This document shows positions 54,673 to 62,762 of a stretch of 64,000 nucleotides of DNA, piece by piece; position 1 is the first letter of the stretch; every line of letters starts with the position of its first letter. The position numbers and the translations under genes are program-made. This DNA is from a virus. The notes below the pieces were generated by a model. The model saw nothing but the letters and a program-made list of their open reading frames with translations. It was not told the DNA's origin and did not search any database. The stretch lies in IMG/VR virus record IMGVR_UViG_3300009130_000014, positions 25,607 to 89,606 of that record; one strand, written 5' to 3'.

Positions 54673-55558
54673 CAGTTTTGTTACCGTAAAAGCTCTTTAT
54701 CTTTTACTTCTGTATTTTTTGTCTTAAATTATATACAGCTCAGACTATCTCTTCATAAAGATTGATGTTGGCATCTCTTTATGTTCCGCACTCTTGGTAC
54801 TTCATTCTCTTCAGCTCCACCTGTTAAGACAGTATGTACTAGTCGTTGTTCCTTTATTATATTTCTATAATACTTGGATAAGGGTTGTCCTTTTCAGGAG
54901 TTTCCCAGATTCACGAAATTACGAGACTAATTTGTATTTCATAGATTCAAGTGTTATGTATGGAGCTATAAGATTCTTAAAGTCTTCTTGTGATTTTTTT
55001 CTAATAGTCAGTCTATTATCATGAGTATGGTTAGTATCCAAATCATATTTCTTTAATAAGAATATACGAAGTGTTTTCACACATTCTCTACTAAATCCAC
55101 AAGTAGCTATACTAAATGTTCCTCTTTCTTTAACTACATGTCCATCATCCATATAATGAACAGCCATTGCAAGAGGTGTGTAGTATTTTTCTAATAAACT
55201 TTCTTTTATAACTTTTACATTATTGACATAAAACATGTTTCTAAATTCATCAAGTAATATATTGTTGCAGATTCTCATCGCTACAATAGAATAAAACTTT
55301 CCTGTTTTTTTATTAGGAGTTTTTCTTTTATAGCTTTTCACTGTAGTAGTTAAAGCTCCATTTCCTAATATTTCAGCTTTCCATTCTGCATACTCTTTTT
55401 GTTTAGGTCCATGTTGACAAGTCATAAAATTATACTTGTCTGTTTTACCTTTACGTATAGATGAGTCACCTAAGACTGTACCCACTATAATCTGTTTTTC
55501 AATATCTGTTAACATATTATAAAGTTAATAAACACTGAAAACATATACAAATTGCTTT
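54673..55558 (-). mobile_element. Group I intron in the DnaB-type helicase gene
   Basis: 886 bases interrupt the helicase coding sequence. Exon 1 ends in U (…GAGAU), the intron ends in G (…AAAACUG), and joining them restores the frame and the DnaB motif F-N-F-E-M. Downstream of the endonuclease ORF are group I core elements: 'CUGGGAAACUCC', then GACUA at 54840-54844 in 'CAACGACUAG' and UAGUC at 54743-54747 in 'GAAGAGAUAGUCUGAG', which pair as P7. The catalytic core is thus in the last 250 bases, and the endonuclease ORF lies near the 5' end. Splicing was not tested; P1 pairing is weak by eye (GAGAU with GUUUU). Confidence 0.85.
54919..55515 (-). CDS. Intron-encoded LAGLIDADG homing endonuclease (198 aa)
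   Basis: Two LAGLIDADG motifs are visible: 'IVGTVLGDSSIRK' (about residues 10-22) and 'PLAMAVHYMDDGHVV' (about 113-127), so a single chain with two pseudo-symmetric halves, of the LAGLIDADG_2 type often in group I introns. It would cut intronless dnaB copies and so spread the intron. It lies wholly inside the intron, 43 bases after its 5' end, and is transcribed in the same direction as the helicase. Family call is strong; target site is inferred to be the exon junction. Confidence 0.85.
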   Translation of the reverse strand: MLTDIEKQIIVGTVLGDSSIRKGKTDKYNFMTCQHGPKQKEYAEWKAEILGNGALTTTVKSYKRKTPNKKTGKFYSIVAMRICNNILLDEFRNMFYVNNVKVIKESLLEKYYTPLAMAVHYMDDGHVVKERGTFSIATCGFSRECVKTLRIFLLKKYDLDTNHTHDNRLTIRKKSQEDFKNLIAPYITLESMKYKLVS

Positions 55559-55845
55559 ATCTCAAAGTTAAAGATATATTGTTTAAATTTTTGATCCTTG
55601 TTTAAATCAGATATAGAATCTCTTACACATTTAGATAAAGTACTTTTACCAGCACCCGACATTGCAGATATGCATAATATTGTATCTAATTCTATACCTC
55701 CTAATAAACAAGAATCTAATCTAGGGAATTTTGTTTTTAATGAAGAGATATTCCCCATCATTCTATCATAAACATATTTGTAGTTTTCTTTAGCTACATG
55801 TTTAGAAGAAGTCTTCTTCATTACTTTAGACGATCTTGATGTCAT
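55559..55845 (-). CDS. dnaB: DnaB-type replicative helicase, exon 1
   Basis: The first exon encodes 95 full codons plus two bases. It contains 'LDSCLLGGIELDTILCISAMSGAGKSTLSK', with Walker A residues S63-G-A-G-K67-S68, and ends in 'YIFNFE', the beginning of the DnaB 'FxxEM' element. Read-through into the intron would add a short tail ('FVYVFSVY') and stop at 55525. It overlaps the upstream 198-residue gene by 20 bases. The start codon at 55845 gives a short Ser/Lys-rich N-terminus with no DnaB N-terminal domain. Confidence 0.8.
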
Positions 55846-56422
55846 TATGCTCTTGGTTATCGTTATTCTTTAATCTTAACTCCCTTAATTCTATCCAGAA
55901 TCTTGAAAGAACAAATTTCTTAAGTCCCATTTTAATAGCTTCTTTTTCTTTAGCCCATTCTAAATCTTTTAACACCTCTTGGTGTTCATCTTCATTATTT
56001 TTTATGGCTCTAAGATATTCCTTAGCTATTTCTTCTTGTGATACATTTCTTCCAGTATATCTTTGTCCATTAATAAAGATAAATCCCGGATATGCATCAA
56101 AGAGTTGGGCCGGCATAGGATATATTGCTAATTCAAAATGCTTAGAAAAACTTTTATTAATTTCATAATACTCGTGTTTCATTTGTCCTATAGTATTATA
56201 ATCAATAATTATTTCTCTAGAAATTAAATCAGCAAGTGCTAAAGGAGTAATTCCTTTAATCACCTTTTCATATCTCATGCATAACTCGTGAGCTTTGATC
56301 CTTCTTGTTTTTTCGTCCTCATAAGACAGATCAGGAACAAGAGTCTTCACAAACATTAATTGCGAAGGTGATAACTCAAATTTATTACATAATTCAATAT
56401 CGTCTTCTACTGTGTACAGCAT
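55826..56422 (-). CDS. Conserved replication-block hypothetical protein (198 aa)
   Basis: A charged, mainly helical protein ('LCNKFELSPSQLMFVKTLVPDLSYEDEKTRRIKAHELCMRYEK' at the start), placed directly before the helicase and overlapping it by 20 bases. Proteins of this size precede DnaB-type genes in several crAss-like genomes as I remember, which suggests a helicase loader or a separately encoded N-terminal partner. No motif proves this. It ends in a polar tail ('NDNQEHNDIKIV'). Confidence 0.5.
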   Translation of the reverse strand: MLYTVEDDIELCNKFELSPSQLMFVKTLVPDLSYEDEKTRRIKAHELCMRYEKVIKGITPLALADLISREIIIDYNTIGQMKHEYYEINKSFSKHFELAIYPMPAQLFDAYPGFIFINGQRYTGRNVSQEEIAKEYLRAIKNNEDEHQEVLKDLEWAKEKEAIKMGLKKFVLSRFWIELRELRLKNNDNQEHNDIKIV

Positions 56423-56431
56423 ACTTCTCTT

Positions 56432-56692
56432 TTAGTATCCCTGGAAGAAATCTTCAATTATTCTAGGTGTACGATTTTCATATTCCATCACCTGTAGTTC
56501 ATCTTCAATTTCTTCTAAGGATGGTTCAACATTATATTTACTTTTAAATAATTGTTGAACCTTATCACTTGGAGTTTGATATCCTATTTCACATTTAGAT
56601 ATCATCACAGATAACCTGAATGTTAACTTAACTTCATCGTTTAATTCAGAGAACTCCTTTTCTATATAAGTATCATATTTTTCCCATGTCAT
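56432..56692 (-). CDS. Small acidic hypothetical protein (86 aa)
   Basis: A helical, acidic protein ('DKVQQLFKSKYNVEPSLEEIEDELQVMEYENR') with no metal site or membrane segment. Its ATG overlaps the end of the SF2 helicase gene (ATGA-type), and it precedes the 198-residue gene by nine bases. It may be a small helicase-associated factor, but only the position suggests that. Confidence 0.45.
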   Translation of the reverse strand: MTWEKYDTYIEKEFSELNDEVKLTFRLSVMISKCEIGYQTPSDKVQQLFKSKYNVEPSLEEIEDELQVMEYENRTPRIIEDFFQGY

Positions 56693-58110
56693 TTTTTTAA
56701 TAAAGTTTTAATTAAATTAATACATTCATTTATATCATCTAACCATAATACATTATTATTCTTTTGGCATTTTCTTAGCCATTTTTCATCAGTAGAATTA
56801 GGAACATAGAGATTTATATAAATTCCTTGTTTTTTAGTTCCATCTTCGTAAGTATAATTTCTAGCTATACGACCTGTACGCTGAGTATGCTGAGTAGGAT
56901 TACTAGTTCTACTTGCATCAATTCCTAACTGCACATCAGGGACATCAAATCCTTGATCTAATGCTTTGGCCGTACATATAGTTTTTATACCATGACTTGA
57001 ATTAGAAAATCTTTCTAGACTTTCTTTCTTTAATGTATTTTTTCCTATTTTTTTAACTACTTTCCAAGAAACTTCATAACCGTCTTTTACTTTTTTGTAC
57101 TCTCCTTTGTTTAATTTAGCTGAGGATCGAGCACCTTTTTCTGATTTATAAAGTTTCTTTTTAGTAACCTTTCTTGAAATAGAATCAAGGTTAGAATGAT
57201 ATACTACTGCAGTTTTACCTAAACTTTTCTTTACTTCATCAGCAAAGGATGTACTTTGTGAAAACGTGATGGCTTTTAAACCAAACTCATTGATAAGATC
57301 AACAGTTGCCTCCACCTTATGATATGTTTTATATAAGAACTCTTGTCTTTTTCTAACACATCTTTGAGCATTTACCGCATCTCTCACTAAAGAAGTAGTC
57401 ATTTCTTTTAAGTCTTCATGAGGATACCATAATGCCGCATAGGCTTTAGCGTTTTCACTATTCATACAATTTCGCATAGTATCAAAATCTCCAAATTTAG
57501 AGGTATACATTCGTATTTGTTTAGACAGGTTTGCTAAACCTACTTTTTCATCTCGTGTGAGATACACAGGAATGTTAATTTCAAAAAAGTCATTTATCCA
57601 TCCTTTTTCTATTGCTTCTTTTTGAGTAACAGTCATTACTACAGGAGCATATTTAGATAATAAATAATCTCTTCCGTCTAACCTTTCTAATGTTGCTGTT
57701 AAACCTAATACCCATTTATATTTAATATTTTCAAATACTAATTTAAATTTATCAGCAGCATACATATGTATTTCATCTAATATTAATAAATCAGTGTTGT
57801 AAATATCATTTTTTAAAGCTATTGTGTTAATCACATAAACATCAACTCCCTTGAGATCAAAACTTTTTATTAGGATTTCCCATTGAGATTTTAACTGTAA
57901 AGTAGGAACAATAACTATAGATTTAGATTCAGGTTTTATATTAGTTAGCTTTTTAATAGTTAAACATGCTATGATACTTTTACCAAAACCGGTAGCACAT
58001 TCCATAGTACCTCTACCTTTATTTTGCTTCCATAGATTAATTCCTCTTAATTGTTTGATATACTTTATAGTATCTAATTTTTCTAATGGTATTCCTAATA
58101 ATGTTTTCAT
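56689..58110 (-). CDS. SF2 DEAD/DExH-type helicase (473 aa)
   Basis: Superfamily 2 motifs are in order: Walker A 'ATGFGKS' (residues 39-45), 'IVPTLQLKSQW' (Ia-like, about 67-77), DEIH (112-115), 'LGLTATLERLDGRD' (motif III, about 135-148), and 'QHTQRTGRIARNY' (motif VI, near residue 430). It resembles UvsW/RecG-like phage SF2 helicases that remodel forks and recombination intermediates. An insertion of basic residues lies near 310-360. It overlaps the 88-residue upstream gene by four bases. Family assignment is strong, exact role unproven. Confidence 0.8.
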   Translation of the reverse strand: MKTLLGIPLEKLDTIKYIKQLRGINLWKQNKGRGTMECATGFGKSIIACLTIKKLTNIKPESKSIVIVPTLQLKSQWEILIKSFDLKGVDVYVINTIALKNDIYNTDLLILDEIHMYAADKFKLVFENIKYKWVLGLTATLERLDGRDYLLSKYAPVVMTVTQKEAIEKGWINDFFEINIPVYLTRDEKVGLANLSKQIRMYTSKFGDFDTMRNCMNSENAKAYAALWYPHEDLKEMTTSLVRDAVNAQRCVRKRQEFLYKTYHKVEATVDLINEFGLKAITFSQSTSFADEVKKSLGKTAVVYHSNLDSISRKVTKKKLYKSEKGARSSAKLNKGEYKKVKDGYEVSWKVVKKIGKNTLKKESLERFSNSSHGIKTICTAKALDQGFDVPDVQLGIDASRTSNPTQHTQRTGRIARNYTYEDGTKKQGIYINLYVPNSTDEKWLRKCQKNNNVLWLDDINECINLIKTLLKK

Positions 58111-58373
58111 TCTTGTGGTTCTTTTAATTTTTCTAATAAAGCTTCAATACCTTCTTTTTCATATATATCAAAGTATATATTAGTAAAATGATTAGAAGCA
58201 TCTCTGATCCTGTATACATAAAATTCAATATCATCTGGATATTCGTTTTTTTCTTTTAGGTAAGACTGAACGTTTTTTTCCATTTTATTGATTTTTATAA
58301 AAGCTTGCATATTACAAACTTTTCTAGGATCATTGTATGTTGTTGCTTTTAATTTTTCGTGATCATTTCTCAT
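58107..58373 (-). CDS. Small hypothetical protein (88 aa)
   Basis: A charged protein ('NKMEKNVQSYLKEKNEYPDDIEFYVYRIRDASNHFTNIYFDIYEKEG') with alternating helix and strand character. No family recognised. It overlaps the DNA polymerase gene by 11 bases and the SF2 helicase by four, so it is co-translated with replication proteins. Confidence 0.45.
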   Translation of the reverse strand: MRNDHEKLKATTYNDPRKVCNMQAFIKINKMEKNVQSYLKEKNEYPDDIEFYVYRIRDASNHFTNIYFDIYEKEGIEALLEKLKEPQE

Positions 58374-60189
58374 TAAAATATAAAGTTAATTGTTGTGGTT
58401 CTATGTCATTAATTATTTTTTGAGCTGCATTTATGTAGAAAGAATAATTAATATCATAATCTTCCATATTTTTCTTTTCGTATTTATTCAGAATAGTCAC
58501 TCCTGAATCTTTTAATACATGTTCGTGAGTAGCCCCGTCAAACTTATATAGATAAGCTCCTGTATTAGATGCATAATATCTATTAGTTCTTTGTAATTGC
58601 TTTCCATTATGAACTGCTTCAAAAGGTTTTCCTGTAGCTTTCGAATACCCCATTCTTGTACTCATACAGAAATCATATATATCATTATGTTCTATTATAG
58701 TCTTTCTTATAGGGATTTTATTAACAAAATATTCTTTTAAAGCAATTTTAGTTATTGGATGAGAATAACCTTTTAAGAAATCTAATTCAGTTACAAAGAA
58801 ACCTTTTTCTTTTATATAACCTCCTTCCATTATTCCTATATAATTATTACAGCTATGTTCATATATAACTTCAAATATATCTTGGTCTAACCCCATTTTA
58901 GTATTAGATTCCCAATTACTACAAATTTTGATATAATCATCCCATCTTTTATCAGGTACAATAACATTTACTGCATCTGTATTAGATCCTACAACTTTAA
59001 AATTGTTTTCTGTTAAATCTTCTATTAACATAGCCAACATTAATTGACCGTTAATAGTAGTCCCATAAGCAGTTTCTGGAGAATAAAAAGGGCTATAAAT
59101 AGAATTGTATAATCCAAAAGAAGAATTTAATTTAAGCTTGGCGTAAGCTTCCATCATTTTATTTTTTTGTGCTTTAGCTTCTTTTTTTTCTTGATAAGAT
59201 TCTTTATACACATCTAAAAACACAGGATCAAATCTATGTTTTAAATGCTCTATTCTTATAGAAGGATAAAATGAAGATACATCTGCTTGAACTAGTTTTT
59301 CATTTTTTCCAGGTTTAATGACTAAGCTTCTTTTATAATCATGATGTAATCCACCTAAACCGAAATTATAACATACTCCTTCATGGATCAATGGAAACTG
59401 TATTTTTTTAGAAGTGCCGGGATATAAAATTAAGTCTTCGTATTTCTTTTTTAATCCTTTAAACTTATCAGTTTTAAATTTTATTAAAGGTAATATCAAA
59501 TCTTTAACTTTAATAGATGTTATTTCCTCATTAGAATTTATTGTTTCTCTAATAAAATAATCAACATCTTTACCTTGACTTTCTCCTATAACTTTACTCA
59601 TAGTGTATTCTGCTATCTTAACAGGATCTCTACTATAACAATCTAATCCTGTAGTTTCATATACATAGTCTCGTAATTCAAATCCGCTTTTTAAATTATC
59701 ACAAACAGCTTTCAAGCTAAGAACATCATTTATACAATATTCTATACATTCATCAAATAAAGATTCATCTAATTCTTTATTCCAGTCTACCTCAAATTCT
59801 AATACGTTATCCCATTTAATAATAACCTGAAGATGTTTTAAACTAACTCTAAGTTTAGAGCTAGCTAACATAGTCATGATATCAATACTTTCTATAACCC
59901 TGTTATATTTATAATTATGTTTTTCATTATCTATTATCTTTTTAGACATTAAATAAAGTTCATAATTAGTACATTTAGGGGTTTTTAATAAATATTCAAG
60001 TAAAATATCATCATAATGATTACTATTATAACCTATAAGTTTAAATTTCTTAATTATGCTGATTATAACATTACGTTGATCTATTCTGGAGCTTATTTCA
60101 AACGATAATGTTTTATCTCCTTCAAGCTCACTAAATACTACACAAAAGAAATTAGGTAAACATTCGATATCATAAACTAATTTATTCAT
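58363..60189 (-). CDS. Family B DNA polymerase with 3'-5' exonuclease (608 aa)
   Basis: Exonuclease motifs: Exo I D7-I-E9 ('YDIECLPN'), Exo II 'GYNSNHYDD' (53-61), Exo III 'YCINDV' (151-156). Polymerase motifs: A 'DVSSFYPSI' (303-311), B 'KLKLNSSFGLYNS' (351-363), C 'SNTDAV' (402-407), where the usual first aspartate of DTD is Asn403. At 608 residues it is a compact, probably protein-independent (not terminal-protein-primed) PolB, like those of crAss-like phages. It overlaps neighbours by 8 and 11 bases. Replicative role is inferred from the adjoining primase and helicase. Asn in motif C is, to my memory, usual in this phage group. Confidence 0.85.
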   Translation of the reverse strand: MNKLVYDIECLPNFFCVVFSELEGDKTLSFEISSRIDQRNVIISIIKKFKLIGYNSNHYDDILLEYLLKTPKCTNYELYLMSKKIIDNEKHNYKYNRVIESIDIMTMLASSKLRVSLKHLQVIIKWDNVLEFEVDWNKELDESLFDECIEYCINDVLSLKAVCDNLKSGFELRDYVYETTGLDCYSRDPVKIAEYTMSKVIGESQGKDVDYFIRETINSNEEITSIKVKDLILPLIKFKTDKFKGLKKKYEDLILYPGTSKKIQFPLIHEGVCYNFGLGGLHHDYKRSLVIKPGKNEKLVQADVSSFYPSIRIEHLKHRFDPVFLDVYKESYQEKKEAKAQKNKMMEAYAKLKLNSSFGLYNSIYSPFYSPETAYGTTINGQLMLAMLIEDLTENNFKVVGSNTDAVNVIVPDKRWDDYIKICSNWESNTKMGLDQDIFEVIYEHSCNNYIGIMEGGYIKEKGFFVTELDFLKGYSHPITKIALKEYFVNKIPIRKTIIEHNDIYDFCMSTRMGYSKATGKPFEAVHNGKQLQRTNRYYASNTGAYLYKFDGATHEHVLKDSGVTILNKYEKKNMEDYDINYSFYINAAQKIINDIEPQQLTLYFNEK

Positions 60190-60604
60190 CTAAATGTAAC
60201 CTTAAAGTATTTCGATATCCTTTTAAATAGTCAATTATTAATGGATTATATACAGGATATCTATGAGTATAATATTCTACAGCAGAAAACCACTCAGTTT
60301 GATAATCAGTAGCTACAAGCATATCACCTTTAATCACAGAAGTAAATTCAGAAGGTCTTTTTTCTTTTTTAGCTAGTTTATTTAAATCTTCATCTATATT
60401 ACTGGCAATCGGCTTAGCACATTTCTTTAAAAGTTCTAATGATCTATCGGAATTACAATTACCTGTCATTAGTCCATATATACACTTATTTCTAGTTTCT
60501 GGATTTATGCTATAATTTAATCTGTCTAATTCCTTTCGAGTTGCGTATTTTTTAATGTTATAAAGTTCTATTATAACTTTTTTTTCTAATTTCTTTAATT
60601 TCAT
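60182..60604 (-). CDS. Hypothetical protein upstream of DNA polymerase (140 aa)
   Basis: A basic helical first half ('LKKLEKKVIIELYNIKKYATRKELDRL'), then a region with 'CIYGLMTGNCNSDRSLELLKKCAKPIA' and a C-terminal aromatic part ('WFSAVEYYTHRYPVYNPLIIDYLKG'). The second element resembles a phage protein sometimes placed near polymerase genes, but I cannot name it. Overlaps the polymerase by eight bases and the DnaA-like gene by four. Possibly involved in replication. Confidence 0.45.
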   Translation of the reverse strand: MKLKKLEKKVIIELYNIKKYATRKELDRLNYSINPETRNKCIYGLMTGNCNSDRSLELLKKCAKPIASNIDEDLNKLAKKEKRPSEFTSVIKGDMLVATDYQTEWFSAVEYYTHRYPVYNPLIIDYLKGYRNTLRLHLDE

Positions 60605-60930
60605 ATTTTTATTATTTGATTAATTTTATCATTTAATATTAAATGATCGTTATTAAATGCATGATATACAGTTTTATGGTTTACTTTTTCCATAATAGAT
60701 ATCATAAAATAACTATAGCCTAAATTTCTAAGATAGTACCACCAGGTCCATCTAGCTTCTACTATTTCTCTTTTTCTACTTTTAGCTTTATAACTTATTT
60801 GTTTAGTTATATCTAATACAGAAACTTTAAAGTAAAGTGCTATTTCATATAAAATATCTCCATTAACATAATAGGGGGACAATGCCCCCTGATTATTAAA
60901 TACCTTAGTCATGTTCGAAAGGTATTTCAT
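60601..60930 (-). CDS. DnaA domain IV-like DNA-binding protein (109 aa)
   Basis: Residues about 50-100 ('REIVEARWTWWYYLRNLGYSYFMISIMEKVNHKTVYHAFN') match the DnaA C-terminal DNA-binding domain pattern (A-R-x-x-x-x-Y-L-R-x-x-x-x-x-S-x-x-x-I ... H-x-T-V-x-x-A). ATG at 60912 (MTKVF) is also a possible start; both lie inside the end of the previous gene. It lacks the ATPase, so it may bind the origin or a regulatory DNA box. It stands immediately upstream of the polymerase cluster. Domain call moderate; role inferred. Confidence 0.6.
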   Translation of the reverse strand: MKYLSNMTKVFNNQGALSPYYVNGDILYEIALYFKVSVLDITKQISYKAKSRKREIVEARWTWWYYLRNLGYSYFMISIMEKVNHKTVYHAFNNDHLILNDKINQIIKI

Positions 60931-61381
60931 CTACTATAACTTCTTGTTCTTGTTTAGCATCAAGATATGCTCTTTCTAATTCAGCCATAGATACTTTTCT
61001 AGGTTGAATGACAGGTGCTGCAGTACAAGATTGTGCAAATAATCCTGTAATACCTTTTGATGTTGTAACTTCGTCTATAACAAGGTCTACATATTGCCCT
61101 TTTAAAGGAATTTGTTGACCTTCTAGTATAGGTAAAGAAAATGCATTATTTGCAGCAGCATCATATTGACCTTGAGCAAATAATTCCATTGCATTTTTTT
61201 CATGATAATCTGACTTAAGATTAAAATTCGCAATAGCTACTTGTTGAACTCCATTATTCAACGCTCTGCTATACGGAGTAACATTAGTTACTTTTGCTCT
61301 GTAAACTCCTGGCACTGACACAGTACCTTTAGATGCGATAATTCTTAACGATTCTTCTCTTGATAATTTGTTAGTTTTCAT
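60905..61381 (-). CDS. SSB-like protein with DEIPFE acidic tip (158 aa)
   Basis: The sequence 'GVYRAKVTNVTPYSRALNNGVQQVAIANFNLKSDYH' is beta-rich as in an OB fold, and the C-terminus ends 'VIVDEIPFEHD', close to the SSB tail DDDIPF that recruits replication partners. Ala/Gln-rich helix lies near 70-80. It precedes the DnaA-like and polymerase genes and has an AT-rich leader. This is the better of two SSB candidates in the window; OB fold is inferred from pattern only. Confidence 0.6.
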   Translation of the reverse strand: MKTNKLSREESLRIIASKGTVSVPGVYRAKVTNVTPYSRALNNGVQQVAIANFNLKSDYHEKNAMELFAQGQYDAAANNAFSLPILEGQQIPLKGQYVDLVIDEVTTSKGITGLFAQSCTAAPVIQPRKVSMAELERAYLDAKQEQEVIVDEIPFEHD

Positions 61382-61431
61382 AATTATTATAATTTATATT
61401 ATCTCCTCTCTTTTAATAAAGGCGAGAGGAT

Positions 61432-61848
61432 TTACCTTTGTCTCATTCTAGTAGTATCATCTAAGTACACTCTATAAGTAACTGTATCAAATACTAATCT
61501 TCTATTCTCGTCATAATAAGTTTTTCTAACAGGAACATCTCTGTAACCTGGATCTGTATAAACACAATATGTTATAATAACCGTATCGTTTTGTGGAAAT
61601 CCATAAGGAACTCCTGTATCTCCAAAATGATCTGTATGTCTTCCTGAATTAGGTAAATATCTTACATAAGTACTATAATTCGTATCACTCTTAGATAATT
61701 CTTCATGAGTAGGAAAGAATCCTAAATGACCTACCCCAAACTTATCTTCTTGACTTACTTCTTCTTTAAAAGATACTTTAATATCTTTATCTTTTTTACA
61801 TGATACAAGCGCACCTAGCACACTTGCTATCAATATTGATCTTACCAT
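61432..61848 (-). CDS. Phage-encoded lipoprotein (138 aa)
   Basis: The N-terminus 'RSILIASVLGALVSCKKDKD' is a lipoprotein signal: short basic start, hydrophobic core, and lipobox L-V-S-C with Cys17. The mature part (about 120 residues) is hydrophilic with His and Asp residues and no known fold. Phage lipoproteins often block superinfection by binding the receptor, but no such activity can be deduced. Its ATG overlaps the stop of the 58-residue gene (ATGGTAA). Confidence 0.65.
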   Translation of the reverse strand: MVRSILIASVLGALVSCKKDKDIKVSFKEEVSQEDKFGVGHLGFFPTHEELSKSDTNYSTYVRYLPNSGRHTDHFGDTGVPYGFPQNDTVIITYCVYTDPGYRDVPVRKTYYDENRRLVFDTVTYRVYLDDTTRMRQR

Positions 61849-62018
61849 TCTATTTCTTTATCTAAATTTTCAGGAGGTTCTATTATATCATCTGGATCTC
61901 TGTGATCTTCAGTTTTTTCTTTTTCAATACCTCCTTTACAGTTAGGGCAAGGATCGTCCATTTTTCCATAAGGATTAATCCCTGAGCCCCAACAAGTTGC
62001 ACATAATATTTTATCCAT
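61842..62018 (-). CDS. Small zinc-ribbon (DnaJ-type CxxC) protein (58 aa)
   Basis: Too short for most gene finders, but it has a clear frame from 62018 to 61842 that fits snugly between neighbours. It contains C-x-x-C-W-G-S-G (residues 6-13) and C-x-x-C-K-G-G (24-30), the CxxCxGxG-like half of a DnaJ zinc ribbon, then an acidic tail. Its stop overlaps the lipoprotein start, suggesting coupling. Function unknown; a chaperone or RNA-related adaptor is possible. Confidence 0.6.
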   Translation of the reverse strand: MDKILCATCWGSGINPYGKMDDPCPNCKGGIEKEKTEDHRDPDDIIEPPENLDKEIEW

Positions 62019-62033
62019 AAATTTATTTTAATA

Positions 62034-62489
62034 CTATAATGTCATTAGTATATAAATTGTAATTCCGATTAGCAATCCTATACTAATTTTAGTTTTCATA
62101 TATAACTTACCATCTTGACCCATAGCATTATAAGCCCATTTATCAGTTATAGCTCCGTGTACAGGATCAGGTTCATGTATCACCCACATTCTATCTTTTC
62201 CGTGTTTGAATAAATTGAAGAAAGGATCGAATGGGATCCAGTAAGCAATCAATAATAATATAAAATATAATATTTTAATTGCTATTTTAAACGAAGCAGG
62301 GTGTACTGTGACTTCTAAAAAGAATATAGTAAATATTCCTGCTGCAACTATTCTCATTGCTGTAGAAAATGCATGATCTACAGCTCCTTTTTTCTTTGAC
62401 GCTTGAGCATCAAGATAGGCTTCTATGATTGCTATAATCATAGAAGCCAATAAAGGCATTCCTAAATGTAAAATTTCTATTTTTTCCAT
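62034..62489 (-). CDS. Four-TM membrane protein (151 aa)
   Basis: Hydrophobic helices at about residues 8-27, 44-64, 69-86 and 132-150 separate short loops; a hydrophilic loop of about 45 residues lies between the third and fourth. No family was recognised, and the charge pattern puts the long loop probably inside the cell. It is one of several membrane or surface proteins in this early-type block. It ends 15 bases before the zinc-ribbon gene. Confidence 0.55.
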   Translation of the reverse strand: MEKIEILHLGMPLLASMIIAIIEAYLDAQASKKKGAVDHAFSTAMRIVAAGIFTIFFLEVTVHPASFKIAIKILYFILLLIAYWIPFDPFFNLFKHGKDRMWVIHEPDPVHGAITDKWAYNAMGQDGKLYMKTKISIGLLIGITIYILMTL

Positions 62490-62495
62490 ATGATA

Positions 62496-62762
62496 TTATT
62501 TAAATTCCCTATTAAACTCAGCTTTCATTTCCTTAGAAACTGCTTTTAATTCTTTAATAATTAATAAAGCTTCACCTATTTTAGTCAAAGAATATTCTTC
62601 TACCTTCAACCTCAATTTTTCTAATTTTGCTTCTTCGTCTAAGACCTGTTGATCTACTGCCAATAGGTCTGCTTCCGCTTTTAACTTGGATGTTCTCCCT
62701 ATTAATTCTAATTCCTTTTGACTCTGTTCTTCCACATTGTTCAGTCTTTCTAAATACTTCAT
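62496..62762 (-). CDS. Coiled-coil hypothetical protein (88 aa)
   Basis: The sequence is a nearly continuous charged helix with Leu/Glu/Lys heptads ('LNNVEEQSQKELELIGRTSKLKAEADLLAVDQQVLDEEAKLEKLRLKV'). It starts with ATG at 62762, inside the preceding 213-residue frame, overlapping by 182 bases in another frame. Composition is that of a genuine protein, while the overlapping tail of the 213-residue frame looks artificial. Function unknown, perhaps a dimeric adaptor. Confidence 0.55.
   Translation of the reverse strand: MKYLERLNNVEEQSQKELELIGRTSKLKAEADLLAVDQQVLDEEAKLEKLRLKVEEYSLTKIGEALLIIKELKAVSKEMKAEFNREFK

Noticed and set aside
53916-55845. Frameshift or pseudogene as the explanation of the split helicase
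   Set aside because: The interruption is 886 bases, carries a LAGLIDADG gene and a P7 pair, and exact removal restores the frame; a group I intron explains it better.
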